Assembly: GCA_048013815.1 (NCBI GenBank)
Contig: CM106585.1
Coordinates: forward strand, 10,354,001-10,418,000
DNA from: Setoptus koraiensis
Taxonomy: Eukaryota; Arthropoda
Direction of reading: 5' to 3'
Length of the DNA stretch: 64,000 nt
Under the pieces are notes generated by a model that ran no database searches, was not told the DNA's origin, and worked only from the letters and a program-made list of their open reading frames with translations. This document shows, in pieces, positions 37,466 through 49,599 of the stretch (the first letter of the stretch is position 1; the number at the start of each line of letters is the position of its first letter). Position numbers and translations under genes: made by a program.

Positions 37466-38544
37466 CAAACGGTATCAGTCGAATGAGTGGGGCCAAGTTA
37501 TGAATAAACACGCACACGCCGTGTTGTGATAGTAACGACAACTTGTGGCCAGCTACAGTTGCTATTAATTGTAACGGGCTGCCTGCTTCTTTTTCGTTTG
37601 TCTGGCGAGCGCACCCAATCGAAAACAACAATGCCAGACGGGGCCTCAATTAGTGTGCTGCGTTTGAGCAACAGCAGCTCTCACTGGGCTTACTGGGGCT
37701 CGTTGTGGTGCGTGTGTAACCAATTAAAAAGAATTGCCTCACTAATTTGCGTTGCCATGTAATGACTTAATACAGCCACCATTACACCGCCGCCACCCGC
37801 CACCCGCTGCACGATGCGAACGCGGCCCCCATCGTGTGCCGTCGCCCCTATGGCTCGTTTTATTCGAGCTAATTAATTGTTGTGAATTGTTTGTCTGGCT
37901 ACCAGTGAATTGTTTGCCGCAACAACAACAACAACAACAACTACGACAACGGCAACCACAACAACGGCAACCACAACTAACCGCATCATGTTTATCACAA
38001 TGTGGCGCCATTAACGTTATGGGCCGCTTATTAAGCCGTGCACAAACTGCACATTACGTAATATATGTAACGAGCACATTATGCAAAGTTGCCCTGTCGG
38101 GGCGCCATTGGGGCCCAGTGTCGCGCCGACAATGCGATATTGAGTGAGCGAGCCAATTGACGCGCGCCCATCAATGTGCCGCTTGCGCAAATAAAAACTG
38201 CGCCCTAACGGCACGCTAATGGTCCGGCGATTAATCAAATGGGCCATGTTTAATTAGGTGCGCTCCACAGTGTCGCCTAACTCGGCTCATATGGCACCCG
38301 CCTATTACATTGTAAATGATACTGCTGCTGCTGCTGCTGATATACATATAAATATACGTAAATCAGCAGCCGCTATTTAATGAAACAGTGCAAATGGTGG
38401 CACCAGCTTGCCAGCCGGCCTACGTCAATTGTCAATTACGCAATAATTGCCTACTTGCGGTATGAATCGCCGCCTATCGGGCACCGCACACAAAAACAAC
38501 ACGTAGGCGCGGCTCCCTCATGACGCTCGCTCCATACCGGTGCG

Positions 38545-38964
38545 TTGGTTTATATTGTTGAAATTGAATGCACTGACAATTGTGAGTCCAATGAAACGAA
38601 TATCTCCTCGAATCGGCCAATAGCAAAACTGGCGCAAAAGCTGTCGCAAATCATGATTAAGACAAAAGAAAACAATCAAGACGAGCGAGTGTCGTTTGTG
38701 TCAATCAGAGGCAGCAAAGACGCCAAATATCAGACAGCGATGCTCGATAATTGGCGTCTCGAGACCCAATTCAATTGGCAGGCCCACTATTACAATCAAA
38801 CTGAGCATTCGCATACTAATTCGTGTCTATTCAGACACGAATCGGACAGTTTGTTTCAGGTGACGTTTGCAGGTTGTTGGAGTGGCTTGCAAATGACGAC
38901 CATCGATTGTCGAGTTGAGTCGATTGAGTGGATGCAAAAAGAGGCTGCATCGAACTGGCTATAA
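38545..38964 (+). other. Unassigned open frame with coding-like composition
   Basis: The frame is open from a stop at 38521 to a TAA at 38962-38964 and lies outside simple repeats. Its first ATG is well inside. It includes a mixed stretch with several Trp, Asn and charged residues and a donor-like TTTCAG|GTGACG near 38859. No known domain is recognised. A frame this long is expected by chance a few times in 64 kb, so it is only flagged. Confidence 0.15.
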
Positions 38965-39877
38965 CTGCCTGTAAGCTGCATATTATTGGAATTGGTGTAA
39001 TACGACCGAGTGGAAACGAGACGAAAAGAACCGAACAGAGCAGAGCAGAGCAGAGAAGAGACAAGAAAAGAAGCGAAATGAATTGAATTGAATCTGGCAT
39101 TAATTCAATGACATTGCGCTTAGCATATGCGAACGTCGTTGTCGCCACTAACACTTGGCTGTTACCTGTTATGTGTCTCACATACTGTACTAGTCATAAT
39201 AGGCATTTGTACATGTTACATAATACGCAGCTATCTCTGGTCTATAAGCCATGCGATGTCATGTTATGTAATAGGCGATAATGTTACAGGTGTGGTTGAC
39301 AAATTATAGCTTATAGTGAGTGAGATTATTACATGTATAATTAGACGATTGTTCTCTTGTGGCGTGTGTGCGTTTTTTGCGCACAACAACTGTCGCAGCG
39401 GCGACACTTTCAAAACATTTAAATCAAGTCTCGGCTCGGATGAAATGAGCAATTTATTATCTGCAACGGTTGATCCGTTTTGTTTTGTTCTCTGGCTGCT
39501 CGCTGTTGTCCGCTTCCATCTGTGTATCTGTGCTGCCACTCGATCCCGTTCGATCCCGTTCAATCCGATCCGATCCATCTGATCCGGCCCGATGCGATCC
39601 ATCTGATCCGGCCCGATGCGATGCAATTGGCGCCGCTCGCATGGCCCGCTTATCCGCCGTCGATCTGATCTCTTTCCATTTGATCTAATCTCCTTGCCAA
39701 GTGTGATATTATTCAATTCGATATCGCGCCGATGCAAGGCCACTGCCAGATTGGCGCTGCACATCGAGTTCGGCGCTCGGTTTGTTGCATTTGATTTTAA
39801 TTCTGGTTTTAATTTTAATTTCAGCCGGCTGCCCGTTGATGGCTTTATCGGCGCGCCAATCTGCCACAGGCACTCGC

Positions 39878-39952
39878 CGACTTTGCCGCGGCCGACTTTG
39901 CCGCGGCCGAGTTTGCCGCGGCCGAGTTTGCCGCGGCTGACTTTGCCGAGGC
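39878..39952. repeat. 15-bp minisatellite CGACTTTGCCGCGGC, 5 copies
   Basis: Five tandem units with G/C changes at one position and a decayed last unit. Confidence 0.88.
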
Positions 39953-40226
39953 GGTGGCTGGCCGAGACAGCGGACGCTCGCTTCGAGTGAGACGCGCGAT
40001 TGATTGAAAGCGCTCGTCGTTGCATCGCTAAAAAATAATCATCATCAAAAAATTATTAATATCGACAGGCAGCCGATCGTTGCAATTACAATGGCGCACA
40101 CGGGGAATTGCGTCGTCGGCGGCAAAGAGTGGCCATTCTGGCGCTGCCGAGTCGACCGTGAGCGTCGGCCTGCCGGTGGGACGTTGCCAGCTTGCAGTTC
40201 AAAATGCGAGTTGCATATTCTCAATT

Positions 40227-40286
40227 GTCGGCTCGACTATGCTCGGCTCGACTCTGCTCGGCTCGACTAGGCTCGGCTCGAATGTC
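40227..40286. repeat. 15-bp minisatellite GCTCGGCTCGACTCT, 4 copies
   Basis: Four units that differ mainly in the last two bases. Confidence 0.82.
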
Positions 40287-41999
40287 TCAGTTCGCGGTTC
40301 GAATATTCGCACTGCTCAGTTCGAGTGCGAACGCGACTTCGGAATCGAGTTCGAAGGAGCGCAAACACAATCGAACGCAAATTGAATTTGTCCAACAGCC
40401 ACAGCGGACACGACGCCGATGTTTGCGCGCCCGAGGAACGCTGGCCGAAAATTCTTTATTTGCCACCAATCAAATCAATCTCATCTCGGGCTGCATGTTG
40501 ACACCGGCGAGTAGCAAGCGGAGGCCGGCGCTGGAGAAACGAGAACAGCCAGCCAGCAGCTTACAGCAGCGACGCCAGGAGATGCAACTGCGAGATAGGA
40601 GCAAATATTTAAATTGCGATCAAGATTTCCTCTTTGTTCTGCTGTTCTGCTCTGTTCTTCTCTCTTCGTTCGGTGGCAGCAGCAGCGCCGGCCGGTATTG
40701 CTCCACTCTTTACGCCGTGTCACTTATTAGAAATATTCTAATAAGAGAACGACAGACACACACACACACACATTCTAATTCCAATTCTGCTGGCTCTGTC
40801 GTTATTTAAATTTAAATTCCCGTCGTCGTATTATTTCATTTCGGCTGCCACTGCGCCGCTTCATTTCGGGCCGCCGCCGCAGCAGCAGCAGCATCACGAC
40901 AAAGACAACGGCGGCGGCGCGGACCAACGGGCAAACCGTCGCCGCTCGGGCTTCGGCGAGCACCGCCGAACAGCGCCAGCGAACATGAGAAGCGCATAGA
41001 GAACGGCAGCGCTTCTCGAACAACAAAGTGGCCAGCAGCGCACCTTTTATTTTTCATTTTTTTACCTCGCGGTTTATCATTGCATTGGCCGTTGGTCGCT
41101 CATTGGCGCTTATTGGCGCACAATCAGGCAGCGGCTCTAATGAAAAAATGAACACAGCCGAGCGGTGATACTCGATTTGGCGTATTTGCCGATATGCTTA
41201 TTTATTATCCATTTTTGGCGTCCCCCGGCCGCTTGCGGCGCGCCGGCCTGCTCTCGGGCCGCGCGGTTGTCCGGCCGCGCGGTTGCTCGGGACCTAGCGG
41301 GGCGCTTCCAGTTGGAAGTGGCCGAAGCTTCCATTTTCGAACTGCCACAATCGCGAATCGAGAGCCGCAATCGCGTTCGAGAGCCGCAAAGTCGCAGGTA
41401 AGCCGAACGCAAGCGGCCAAACTAACGAGGATGCGCCGGCCAGTGTTACGCCGATGTCAATCACGCATCACTGGGGGTTAGCACTGGCACGCTAATTGAT
41501 GGCAGTTTGTTGTTTTGTTTGTTGGTGCCACTTTTATTCTCATCTGGCCATCATGCGATCCGATTGTGTTTTGTTCAACTGCCCATTCGCTCAAGCTGCC
41601 CATGTCGGTGTTGCTGTCGCCGTTGCTGTTGTTGTTGTTGTCGCTGTTGCTGTTGCTGTCCGGTGGCCGCGCTGCCAAGTCGCGCCGAACGCAAACTCAG
41701 GTGAGCACTCGTAATTGATATGCCAGCGAATGTCGCGTCGCCAACATCGCGGCCGAGATTAGAATTAGCGCATAACTCACGACAATGATGATAATCATCG
41801 TGCGCGCTGCCCGAACCGCACGCCAGAAGGCGCACGGGATAATGATGACACTCGCCTTTGTCCGCCGCAGCGGCCCTGATAACGATTATAATCCAACTGC
41901 GTGTGTCGCTCGCTCAATCAGCGGCCATCTTTTCCGCCAACAGCGTGCCACGGTGCGCGGACAGTCGGGCACGGTCGGCACCTCGCTACCCAATCGCCA

Positions 42000-42062
42000 C
42001 TGGCCAACTTGCGACCGGCCCGAGTCGGCAGGCCCGAGTCGGGCCGGTCGCAAGTTGGCCAG
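42000..42062. repeat. Perfect 24-bp GC-rich inverted repeat
   Basis: The left arm (42000-42023) begins CTGGCCAACTTGCGACCGG. The right arm (42039-42062) is its exact reverse complement. The 15-base loop contains GGCAGGCC. This is the longest perfect stem I found in the window. Confidence 0.85.
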
Positions 42063-42363
42063 CAGACGGGCGGCCAGACGGGCGGCCGGAGGGGAGGTTG
42101 CGCGACCGGCGCGAGAAAGCAAATGAGAATAATTGAATCACACCAACGATTCATGAGCGCCGACCGGCCATGTGAACAATGATTGGCGACGGCGGCCGCG
42201 GCCGCGATGACCGCTGCGGCGATCATGCTGCCGACCGCGCGACGCACACCATTGATCGCATTCCAATTAATGCGAACGGGCAGCAATTGATGAGAGCGGC
42301 GCTGCAAAATCAAATCAATTCGCACGCGGACCTGAATGGAACTGCAAACTAATTCGCAGCAAC

Positions 42364-42452
42364 AACCTCGACAACAACAACAGCAACCCCGACAACAACA
42401 ACAGCAACCTCGACAACAACAACAGCAACCTCGACAACAACAGCAACAACCA
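42364..42452. repeat. 21-bp CAACCTCGACAACAACAACAG array, about 4 copies
   Basis: A compound CAA-type repeat with one CAACCCC variant. It yields open low-complexity frames on both strands. Confidence 0.78.
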
Positions 42453-43007
42453 AGCAGCACAACGGCCAGCGCTGAGGTGTTTGCCGGCCACTAATGATCG
42501 GACGCGACTTTAATTGGGCAGCTCGCGCGGCGAGGGTCGCCTCGTCGGACGTGCCCGTGGTCAGAGGAGCGGCGTGTAGATGGCGCCCGTCGCGGGCCGC
42601 CATTCACTCGGCGAGCAGCCATCACCTGGCAAATATTTGCATGCGACAGGTTCACTTGTTGCTGCTGGTGGCTGGTTGTCGGTGTCGATGTCGCTGTTGG
42701 CAACCATTCATGCTGGCATTCATGCTGGCTCGCTCACAAGGCAGCTAATTGTTTTCGTTGTGCGTGGGCGTCGCTCCGAAATCTCGGTCTGTTGGCCAAA
42801 TATCTGGCCAGGTATCGCCAGGCGAGCAACGCGACAACAGCGAACAAAGCAGCGAAATATCCGTTGAAGCCCGAAGTGCGAGTATCTTCGCACCGGCGCA
42901 CCAAGAACAATGCACTTGCTGGCCACCACGGGCGATTAAGGATTAAGGGCTCAGGTTACAATGCATTCTCTAATTACTAATCTAATAACAATAACGGGAC
43001 GCAGCGA

Positions 43008-43168
43008 GTATAATGAATATGGCGAGTTCGACTAATATACAAATATAATGAATATAACGAATATGCAAATATAATGAATATAACGAACGCACAAATATAA
43101 TGAATATAACGAATGCACGAATATAATGAATATAACGAATATAACGAATATAACGAATATAATGAATG
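43008..43168. repeat. AT-rich array of AATATAATGAATATAACG units
   Basis: A higher-order unit of about 27 bp (AATATAATGAATATAACGAA plus 7 variable bases) recurs and then collapses to a 9-bp AATATAACG repeat at the right end. Confidence 0.82.
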
Positions 43169-43502
43169 GTGCGATGGGACAGGCCGACAACAATCGTGAG
43201 ATAAGCGGCCACAAACACCGAGAAACTCGCCGGCCCAAAACAAATAATAACAATTAGTGGCAACGGGCGACAAGTGCTGGCCATCGGTGTCACTCGTGGC
43301 TGGCCGCTGGCCGGGCGAAAAGTGTTTGCGCCAACGAGCGCTCGCCTCGGCTCAAACAGCCGGATAATGAGTGTTCGAACAATGGCCGCCACTCATTATT
43401 CCATCTGATCCGTACCTGAGTGTCATCTCGTCATGTTTGGCCCAATCTAAGTGATTGGCAAATATCAATCAATTGCCTGTCATGGCGCATACTCGACATT
43501 CT

Positions 43503-43565
43503 TAGCCGCAGTGGCCGCGTTGGCCGCAGTGGCCGCGTTGGCCGCAGTGGCCGCAGTGGCCGAAC
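43503..43565. repeat. 9-bp GCAGTGGCC / GCGTTGGCC array
   Basis: About seven units with the two variants roughly alternating. Confidence 0.75.
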
Positions 43566-44371
43566 TGGCATCGGTCAGTGAGAGCCCTCCGATGCCGATG
43601 CCAGGCACAATCTTGATGGCCCAACGGCCAACGGTGAACAGGCCAACGGCCAAAAGGTAAACAAACGTTGTATTGATTAATCAGCGAGCGCTCAGCAAAC
43701 CGATGAAGCGATCGCCTCATGAAGACTCATGAAGACTCTCCAATGTGCGGCCATGTTAATTACAACCAGTGACCGTTTTGTCAGTGGCCGCTGGCCGCAG
43801 CGAATTAGTGGCCGCGGCCGGCCGATACTGGCCGCGGCCGGCCGCTTCGAGCCGCAGCGACACTTGCCCGAAATGGGCACCCCCGACGGAGATGTTTACT
43901 TATGCGCACAAGCGGACGACACACACACACGTATATACTACATAGTACATGAATGTTAGGCGGCCCGACAACCGGCCCGCCAGCCGGGCCGGCAAAAGCA
44001 GAGCGGGCCGGCCGAAAGCGGAGCGGCCAGTGGGCATGAATGAACTGGTGTTGTCAATCTGACAACAATGTTGTGCGATGCGTGTGTGTGTGTGTGAACA
44101 CTGTTGTCGGATAATTGCCGTTGGCCAACAACACAACCCGACAACAACGACACTGTGCCGCCGCCACAGAGAGTGGCACATAATGAGAGGCGCTTCTTAA
44201 TTCGTCGCCATTGGTTGGCTGCCGATGTGGCGAGTTTGATTACCGATCGGGCCGATTCATGATTATCGATTATTATTACTATCATCATCATCATCATCGT
44301 TGTGGCGCTTTGTTGTGTTTGGCCCGTTGCTTAGTTTAGTGTCGGTCGGCCGGCTCTAGTCTACTGTAAGA

Positions 44372-44393
44372 GAATAATAATAATAATAATAAT
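44372..44393. repeat. AAT triplet microsatellite
   Basis: Seven AAT triplets. Similar runs occur at about 52832-52852 and 63511-63524. Confidence 0.8.
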
Positions 44394-44450
44394 CACGGGC
44401 ATCGTCATCACGAGATGTTGTGCGCGCCGCGAATAAAACCTCGCGATTCC

Positions 44451-44486
44451 AAGCGATTCGAAGCGATTCGAAGCGATTCGAAGCGA
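44451..44486. repeat. 10-bp array AAGCGATTCG, 3-4 copies
   Basis: Short exact tandem copies, with a first degenerate unit GCGATTCCAAG. Confidence 0.8.
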
Positions 44487-45235
44487 GGAAATAAATTCGC
44501 GATCGAAGCGGCGCGAATCCCCGCATGCGAATCCATCTCTGCACATACTCGCATATATCTCCGCGTACGTACATCTCACGTGTATCTCTGCGAGGTTGGA
44601 AATCTCGCATGTATCTATGAGGAGCGGCGCTATGAAAGGGCCCTCTTGTGTCGCAGTTTCTCCCCGAACCCGTGGCCTATTCTTAATTCCAGTTGGATGT
44701 GCCAGTGTGATTTAAATTTTACAATTGCAAGCGCTAGTTAGCAGCCCTAGCCTGATTACAAAAGATTAAAGCGGATTGCCCATTAGAGCGGCGCTTAATC
44801 ACCTCTGTTGTTGTTGTCGCTGTTGTTGTTGTTGTTGCTGGTTGTGCTGCTGTTGTTGTTGGTTGTGCTGCTGTTGTCATAGCAGCAGCGACCAACTTTG
44901 TCGTCCGATGATAACGAGATGAGAGATGATATGCAAACGAGCGATAGATCACCTCGCAGCCACAGTATACAGTATGTATGGCAGCCTGTTTGGCGTACAC
45001 TCGGCTGCCGGGCGGATGAGCGCGCTGGATGCTGGCCGATAAAAGGGAGCGAATGATCGCGAATCGATCAATCAGAAACGATGCAAACAGCAGAAGCAAT
45101 CAAAATTATAGAATCAACAATAATTGTCGCTACTGGCACCGCCGCCACTGGCAAACAACGAGCGGCAGCGGCAGCGGCTAATGCCAGCCGCTTGACAATG
45201 TCATTGTGTGCCGGGCCCATTGTCAGCCGGGCCCC

Positions 45236-45313
45236 AAATGAAGCGCCGAAATGAAGCGCCGAAATGAAGCGACGAAATGAAGCGACGAGACGCGCCGACG
45301 AAATGAAGCGACG
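45236..45313. repeat. 13-bp array AAATGAAGCGCCG, 6 units
   Basis: Four near-identical units, one diverged unit (45288-45300) and a sixth unit. Confidence 0.85.
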
Positions 45314-46268
45314 AAACGGATCGCCCCTCTAATGCCAGTTGGCGCGATGCCGGCCCGACCAACGCACCAACAAAATGCACCCAATGAATACAAATCACTG
45401 CTGGCTCATCGGCGCTCATCACAGTTGACCATTAGCCGCGCGATGGTCGTCGTTTTAATCACCATACCTCACTGGCGATACCTGGCCGATGCTATAATGA
45501 ACATGTATGATATATCACAGATTGGGTTTTATCGGGCAAACATGCCCGATGTTTGCCGTTGGCCGTGTTTATGCCCCCGTTTGTGCCTCTGTTGTTCTCA
45601 GGACGGCCGGGCCGGCAGTTCCTGCCCGGTCGGCGCAAGCCAGCATGAGCAAACAAGTAGACCGAGGGACGACTAATGATCATCAATTATCGTCAAAAAG
45701 AATCGCTACTCGCTGGCTCTGGCTCTAAAGCTGCCAGCCAACAGCGCCAAGTGAGCCAAGTAGCCCAGAGAATTAATGACATCAGCAAACATTAATTCTC
45801 TCTCGCTGTGTTCTTTTTTCATTCTACAATTCTCTCATCAATTCTTATCCTCGTTCGATGGTCGCCGCTGCTGCTGCTATAATCAGCAGCTTTATTATGG
45901 CCGGGCCGATAATAATAATAAGTAGCAGCCGTGAGCGACATAAGTGATCCAGTTTCTTTGTCTCGCAAGCCAAACTAATGCAAATTTCTGCTTCTCCGTC
46001 GCGACGCGTCACTCTCCTCAAATATATTGTGTGTCGTATTGTTGTTCTTGATGGCTCTCGGTTGTCGATGGCCGCTCGCCCTCACCGGCTCCCAATATAT
46101 TTATTCAAATTAATAATGGCCGGCCAACTGGCGCAACTTTGCTCCAGTTGGCCGCCGCTCACCTCAATTAAATTGGCGCCTCTGACACGCACTGTGCTGT
46201 CCGCCGAGCCGGGCGCCGGTTCTGGCCGCGAGGCGGCGCCCGCGTCCATTGTGCGCCACTGACTCGCG

Positions 46269-46380
46269 CAGTTGTCAGTGCCACCGGCTGGCAGTTGTCA
46301 GTGCCACCGGCTGGCAGTCGTCAGTGGTACCGACCCACAATTGTCAGTGCTACTAACCCACAGTTGTCAGTGGGCCGGCA
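46269..46380. repeat. 23-bp minisatellite starting CAGTTGTCAGTGCCACCGG, 5 units
   Basis: The first two units are identical. The next three diverge progressively while keeping the GTCAGTG core. Confidence 0.85.
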
Positions 46381-47897
46381 TTGGTGCCTACTGTTACGTG
46401 GCACCGGTGCTGGCACACACACAACTCGCATGTGCCACACCGACAACTGGTGAGCGCCGCTCGCGGTCGATGCGCGCGCTAAAATGTGCCACTCTCACAG
46501 TGCGCACCTATGGGCCTACCGGCCTATGGCCGGTGACAATTAACCTTGTGCTCGCTGCGCGTCGGGCCCCTCAAACCGTCATTGATGAGTCGTCAAGGGC
46601 CTCGTCGGCCGGAACAGGCCGGCGCTGCGCGAGGCACAGCGCACAGTCACTGTGACAGAAAGGCATTGCGGCGAACGCGAGTTCAAAAGTGCGCGAACGA
46701 CTGGCCGAACGAGCATAGTTTTAAAGGAGAGCCTAGTTAGCGTAGTTAGCGGTTAACGAGGCAGCCACGAGAAAGAAATGGATAAGATGGCGCAGATGCA
46801 AATAAGGCAAACAAGCGGCCTATATGGCACCGAAGGCACATTTATAACGAGACGAAGGAACGCGAACGAATGCGAACGAGTGTGTGTGTGTATAAATGTA
46901 AAGAATTGTAAAACACACAACGGGGGCAATCAACTAATGACGATGTGGCTAAAGAGGAGCAAAGAAGGACAAACTCGGTTGTCAAACACACACACAGAAC
47001 AAACAAACGCTTGCAATATTTCCTTGGGGCAACTACTTACTTGCACCGGCCTCATAAGTGTGTGTGTGTGCAACGGGCACCCAAACAGAAATGGGAAATT
47101 ATTTAAATTGTGTCAAGTAACATATACGTGCCACAACTCCAAATGGTGCCCGGCTCGAAATAAAAAGTAAGCGTGTAAAATGGATAAGAGCGCCCCCCGA
47201 AGAAGCGCGCGCAATTAAGCGGATTACCTAAGTCGGCGGCCCGTTGGCAGCGCTGGCTGTTCTAACGCTGGCGACGAGTTAAAAAGTGAGCTTGTGCTGA
47301 GCGAGCAGTTTCATATCGGCGCCGCTGTGGGCGTCTCGCCAGGCGATACATGGCGATATATGGCGGATATACAGCGATACACAGCGGTATCGTATCGCGC
47401 ACAGCCGGCATTATATATGGCATTATATGGGCGCGCAAGCTAAGTAGTGCTGGCTGGTAATCTAGCAGATCAATCAGTTTAAAAATTGCAATTCTCCTGC
47501 TGCATCCAGTGGCCCCGCTAAATCATTAGAGCCTATATAGTGCAACGCTAGTGTGACGCAACTATCGGCGCGGCCTCATCAATATCTGCCAACGGCTTGC
47601 GCGCCCACCCAAAGGAAACAAACAAAAATAATTTGATTGCATAGTCGTGGCAGACGCGGGCAATGATTAGTGTGACACACACGCTCGCTCGCTCGCTCTC
47701 TCGCTCGTTGCTGGGGCCGGGGCCCCATGCAAGCCGGCTAAGACGGCCGACGGGCCTCAAGGGAATCAAATTAAAACTTGTTCTTTGTCGCGCGCACACT
47801 GTGCTGCTGGCAACACAAGTCATTGTGCCGGCGCGCGCGCGTTATCGCATCCAGCGCACACCATTACCATCGCTGTGCAGCGAGTGTTTGTTCTGGT

Positions 47898-48032
47898 CGT
47901 TGTCGCCGCTGTTGTTGGTGCTGTTGTTGTCGCTGTTGTTGTTGTTGCTGTTGTTGTCGCTGTTGTTGGTGCTGTTGTTGGTGCTGTTGTTGGTGCTGTT
48001 GTTGCTGTCGCTGTTGTTGTTGTCGCTGGCGT
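47898..48032. repeat. GTTGTTGGTGCT-type compound array
   Basis: Alternating CTGTTGTTGGTG and CGCTGTTGTTGT units over about 135 bases. They create three overlapping low-complexity open frames. Confidence 0.75.
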
Positions 48033-49344
48033 GGCTGGTGGTGTCGCCGCCGTGAGTGCAGTGTTGTGTCGACCAAACTAAAGAACTGGCGAACCAGAAG
48101 CGAGCAAAAAATTTAATCAGTTTCTAAAAAACTTAAGCGCCCAAATGACGCGCCGCACCGCGCATGGGCGGCCCACTGTCAGACGCACCGCCGACTGCAG
48201 CGGGCGGCCCCCGCTCTGGCGCTGAGCAGCGGCCTCAGCGGCCACTGCGCACAGTGGGCCGGCCAGCGCTGGTTGTGGGGGCGCCCCAAGTGCCGGCGAC
48301 GCAATAACGGCAGCGTAATGGCCGCACACCAAAGCACGGGCAGCACGTGTGGGGCTAGTTTTTTATCAATGATCATTGTTGTTTTCAACTCGGCCTCGTC
48401 TAATGACTACAACATGGTAATGAACGCCATCTGACGCGCCATTGTCTCCGCGGCCCGATCCGCGGCCGCCGTGACAATGCCACCGCTCTAAACAATCCTG
48501 CCTCTAAGCTTCTCCTCCGTCCTCTGGGCCCTCTCACAATTGTGCGCGTCGGCCCACAATCGTCCGACGATCGCCGATACTGACTGATTTGAGAGGTTGA
48601 GCCAGTTTCGCATGCAACCGCCATAACTTACGACGAGCAAGTTACTATTAGAAACTTACCAGTATTGGCACCACACACACAGGTTACCATGCCCAGAGGG
48701 CGCTGCGCGCGGCGCTGTCAGTGCGCAGCCCACACTGACAGTTGACTGCCAGTTGCAAGCTGTTGTGCGCACTCTCTGTGCGCGCTCCGGCGGCGCAGAT
48801 GCACAGGGGCACAGACGGAGTTGAGAGGGCAAAATTAAAATTAAAATTAAAACTTCTTTTTCTTTTTCTTTTTTTCCTCTTCTTGGCCCTCTTGGCCCTT
48901 TGCGCCCCCTTCTCCGTCTTCTTCTTGCTCGCCTTCTTCGTGGGGCTGTCAGAGTGTGACTCACGCACAAGCTAATCTAGTCCAGTTCTCTGCAACTGAG
49001 TGTGTGTGTGTGCCACGGCAGCCATGTCCACGGCATGCAATCGGCAAACGGCATGTATGGCGCACAACTTGTAGTACAAGTCTTGTACGACAGAGGCACA
49101 GGCGATGGGTAGAGGTCGGCCAAAGATGCTGCCCGATTATTAGCGCGCCAGCTGGGGGAAGGCAAAAGACAAGTCGAGCGCATGCGTTAATTGTCCTGTA
49201 CGGCGGCGCAGATCCCGCCCCCTCACAAGAGTTGAAATTGGTGCATCGGCAGCGACAGTACGGTGCACACAAATGTATGCACAATGGCGGTGTTGGTGGG
49301 GTAAACAAGGTGCTCAACGGCGCCAATTAAGCTGAGTTTGCTTG

Positions 49345-49587
49345 TGAGTCCGCGCTCCAGCGAGATGCGCTCAACTGCGCTTGAGTCCGTTCGACTCACA
49401 CGGTGTGAGTCACACGGTGTGAGTCTCACATTGTGAGACGGTTTGAGTCTTACATTGTGAGTCTCGGATTGTGGGATCGCCCGAGTTGCACACTCTAAGA
49501 ATCTCAGACTTGAGTCGTCAGCTAAAAAAGTGCCCACTGGCACCGCTGCGACTCACGGCGGCACTGTGAGTGGCTGGCGCGGACTCA
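49345..49587. promoter_or_regulatory. Cluster of TGAGTC motifs and palindromes upstream of the promoter
   Basis: TGAGTC occurs at 49345, 49382, 49406, 49420, 49444, 49458 and 49511. Its complement GACTCA occurs at 49393, 49550 and 49582. The site at 49406 extends to TGAGTCA, the AP-1 (bZIP) consensus. Two palindromes are embedded: GACTCACACGGTGTGAGTC at 49393-49411, and an 8-bp-arm palindrome GTCTCACA/TGTGAGAC at 49423-49439. The module ends about 520 bases before the TATA box. A role as an enhancer is inference; a decayed tandem repeat is the main alternative. Confidence 0.45.
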
Positions 49588-49599
49588 GTGTGAGTTGCA

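Larger units (their letters stand above)
31407..38520. other. Gene-free block
   Basis: No credible gene. It holds several minisatellites (listed separately), the (CA)29 run at 34624-34681, donor-like sites at 32798 (TTCAG|GTGAGA) and 36106 (ACAG|GTAACG), and a GCTGCTGAT/ATCAGCAGC inverted repeat at 38333-38370. The ~150 bases before 36106 are A/C-rich and begin with TTCAGTG, another possible leader exon. Confidence 0.5.
38990..49330. other. Gene-free block dense in minisatellites
   Basis: No credible gene. It holds arrays at 39878, 40227, 42364, 43008, 43503, 44451, 45236, 46269 and 47898, the 24-bp hairpin at 42000-42062, donor-like sites at 41398 (CGCAG|GTAAGC) and 41701 (CTCAG|GTGAGC), and CA-rich tracts. 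A 253-codon minus-strand frame (39264-40025) reads through the 15-bp arrays and is judged spurious. Confidence 0.5.

Noticed and set aside
39264-40025. 253-codon open frame on the minus strand
   Set aside because: It runs through 15-bp and GATCC-type tandem repeats that supply artificial LGRGK and DQMDRIG repeats. No domain is recognised.
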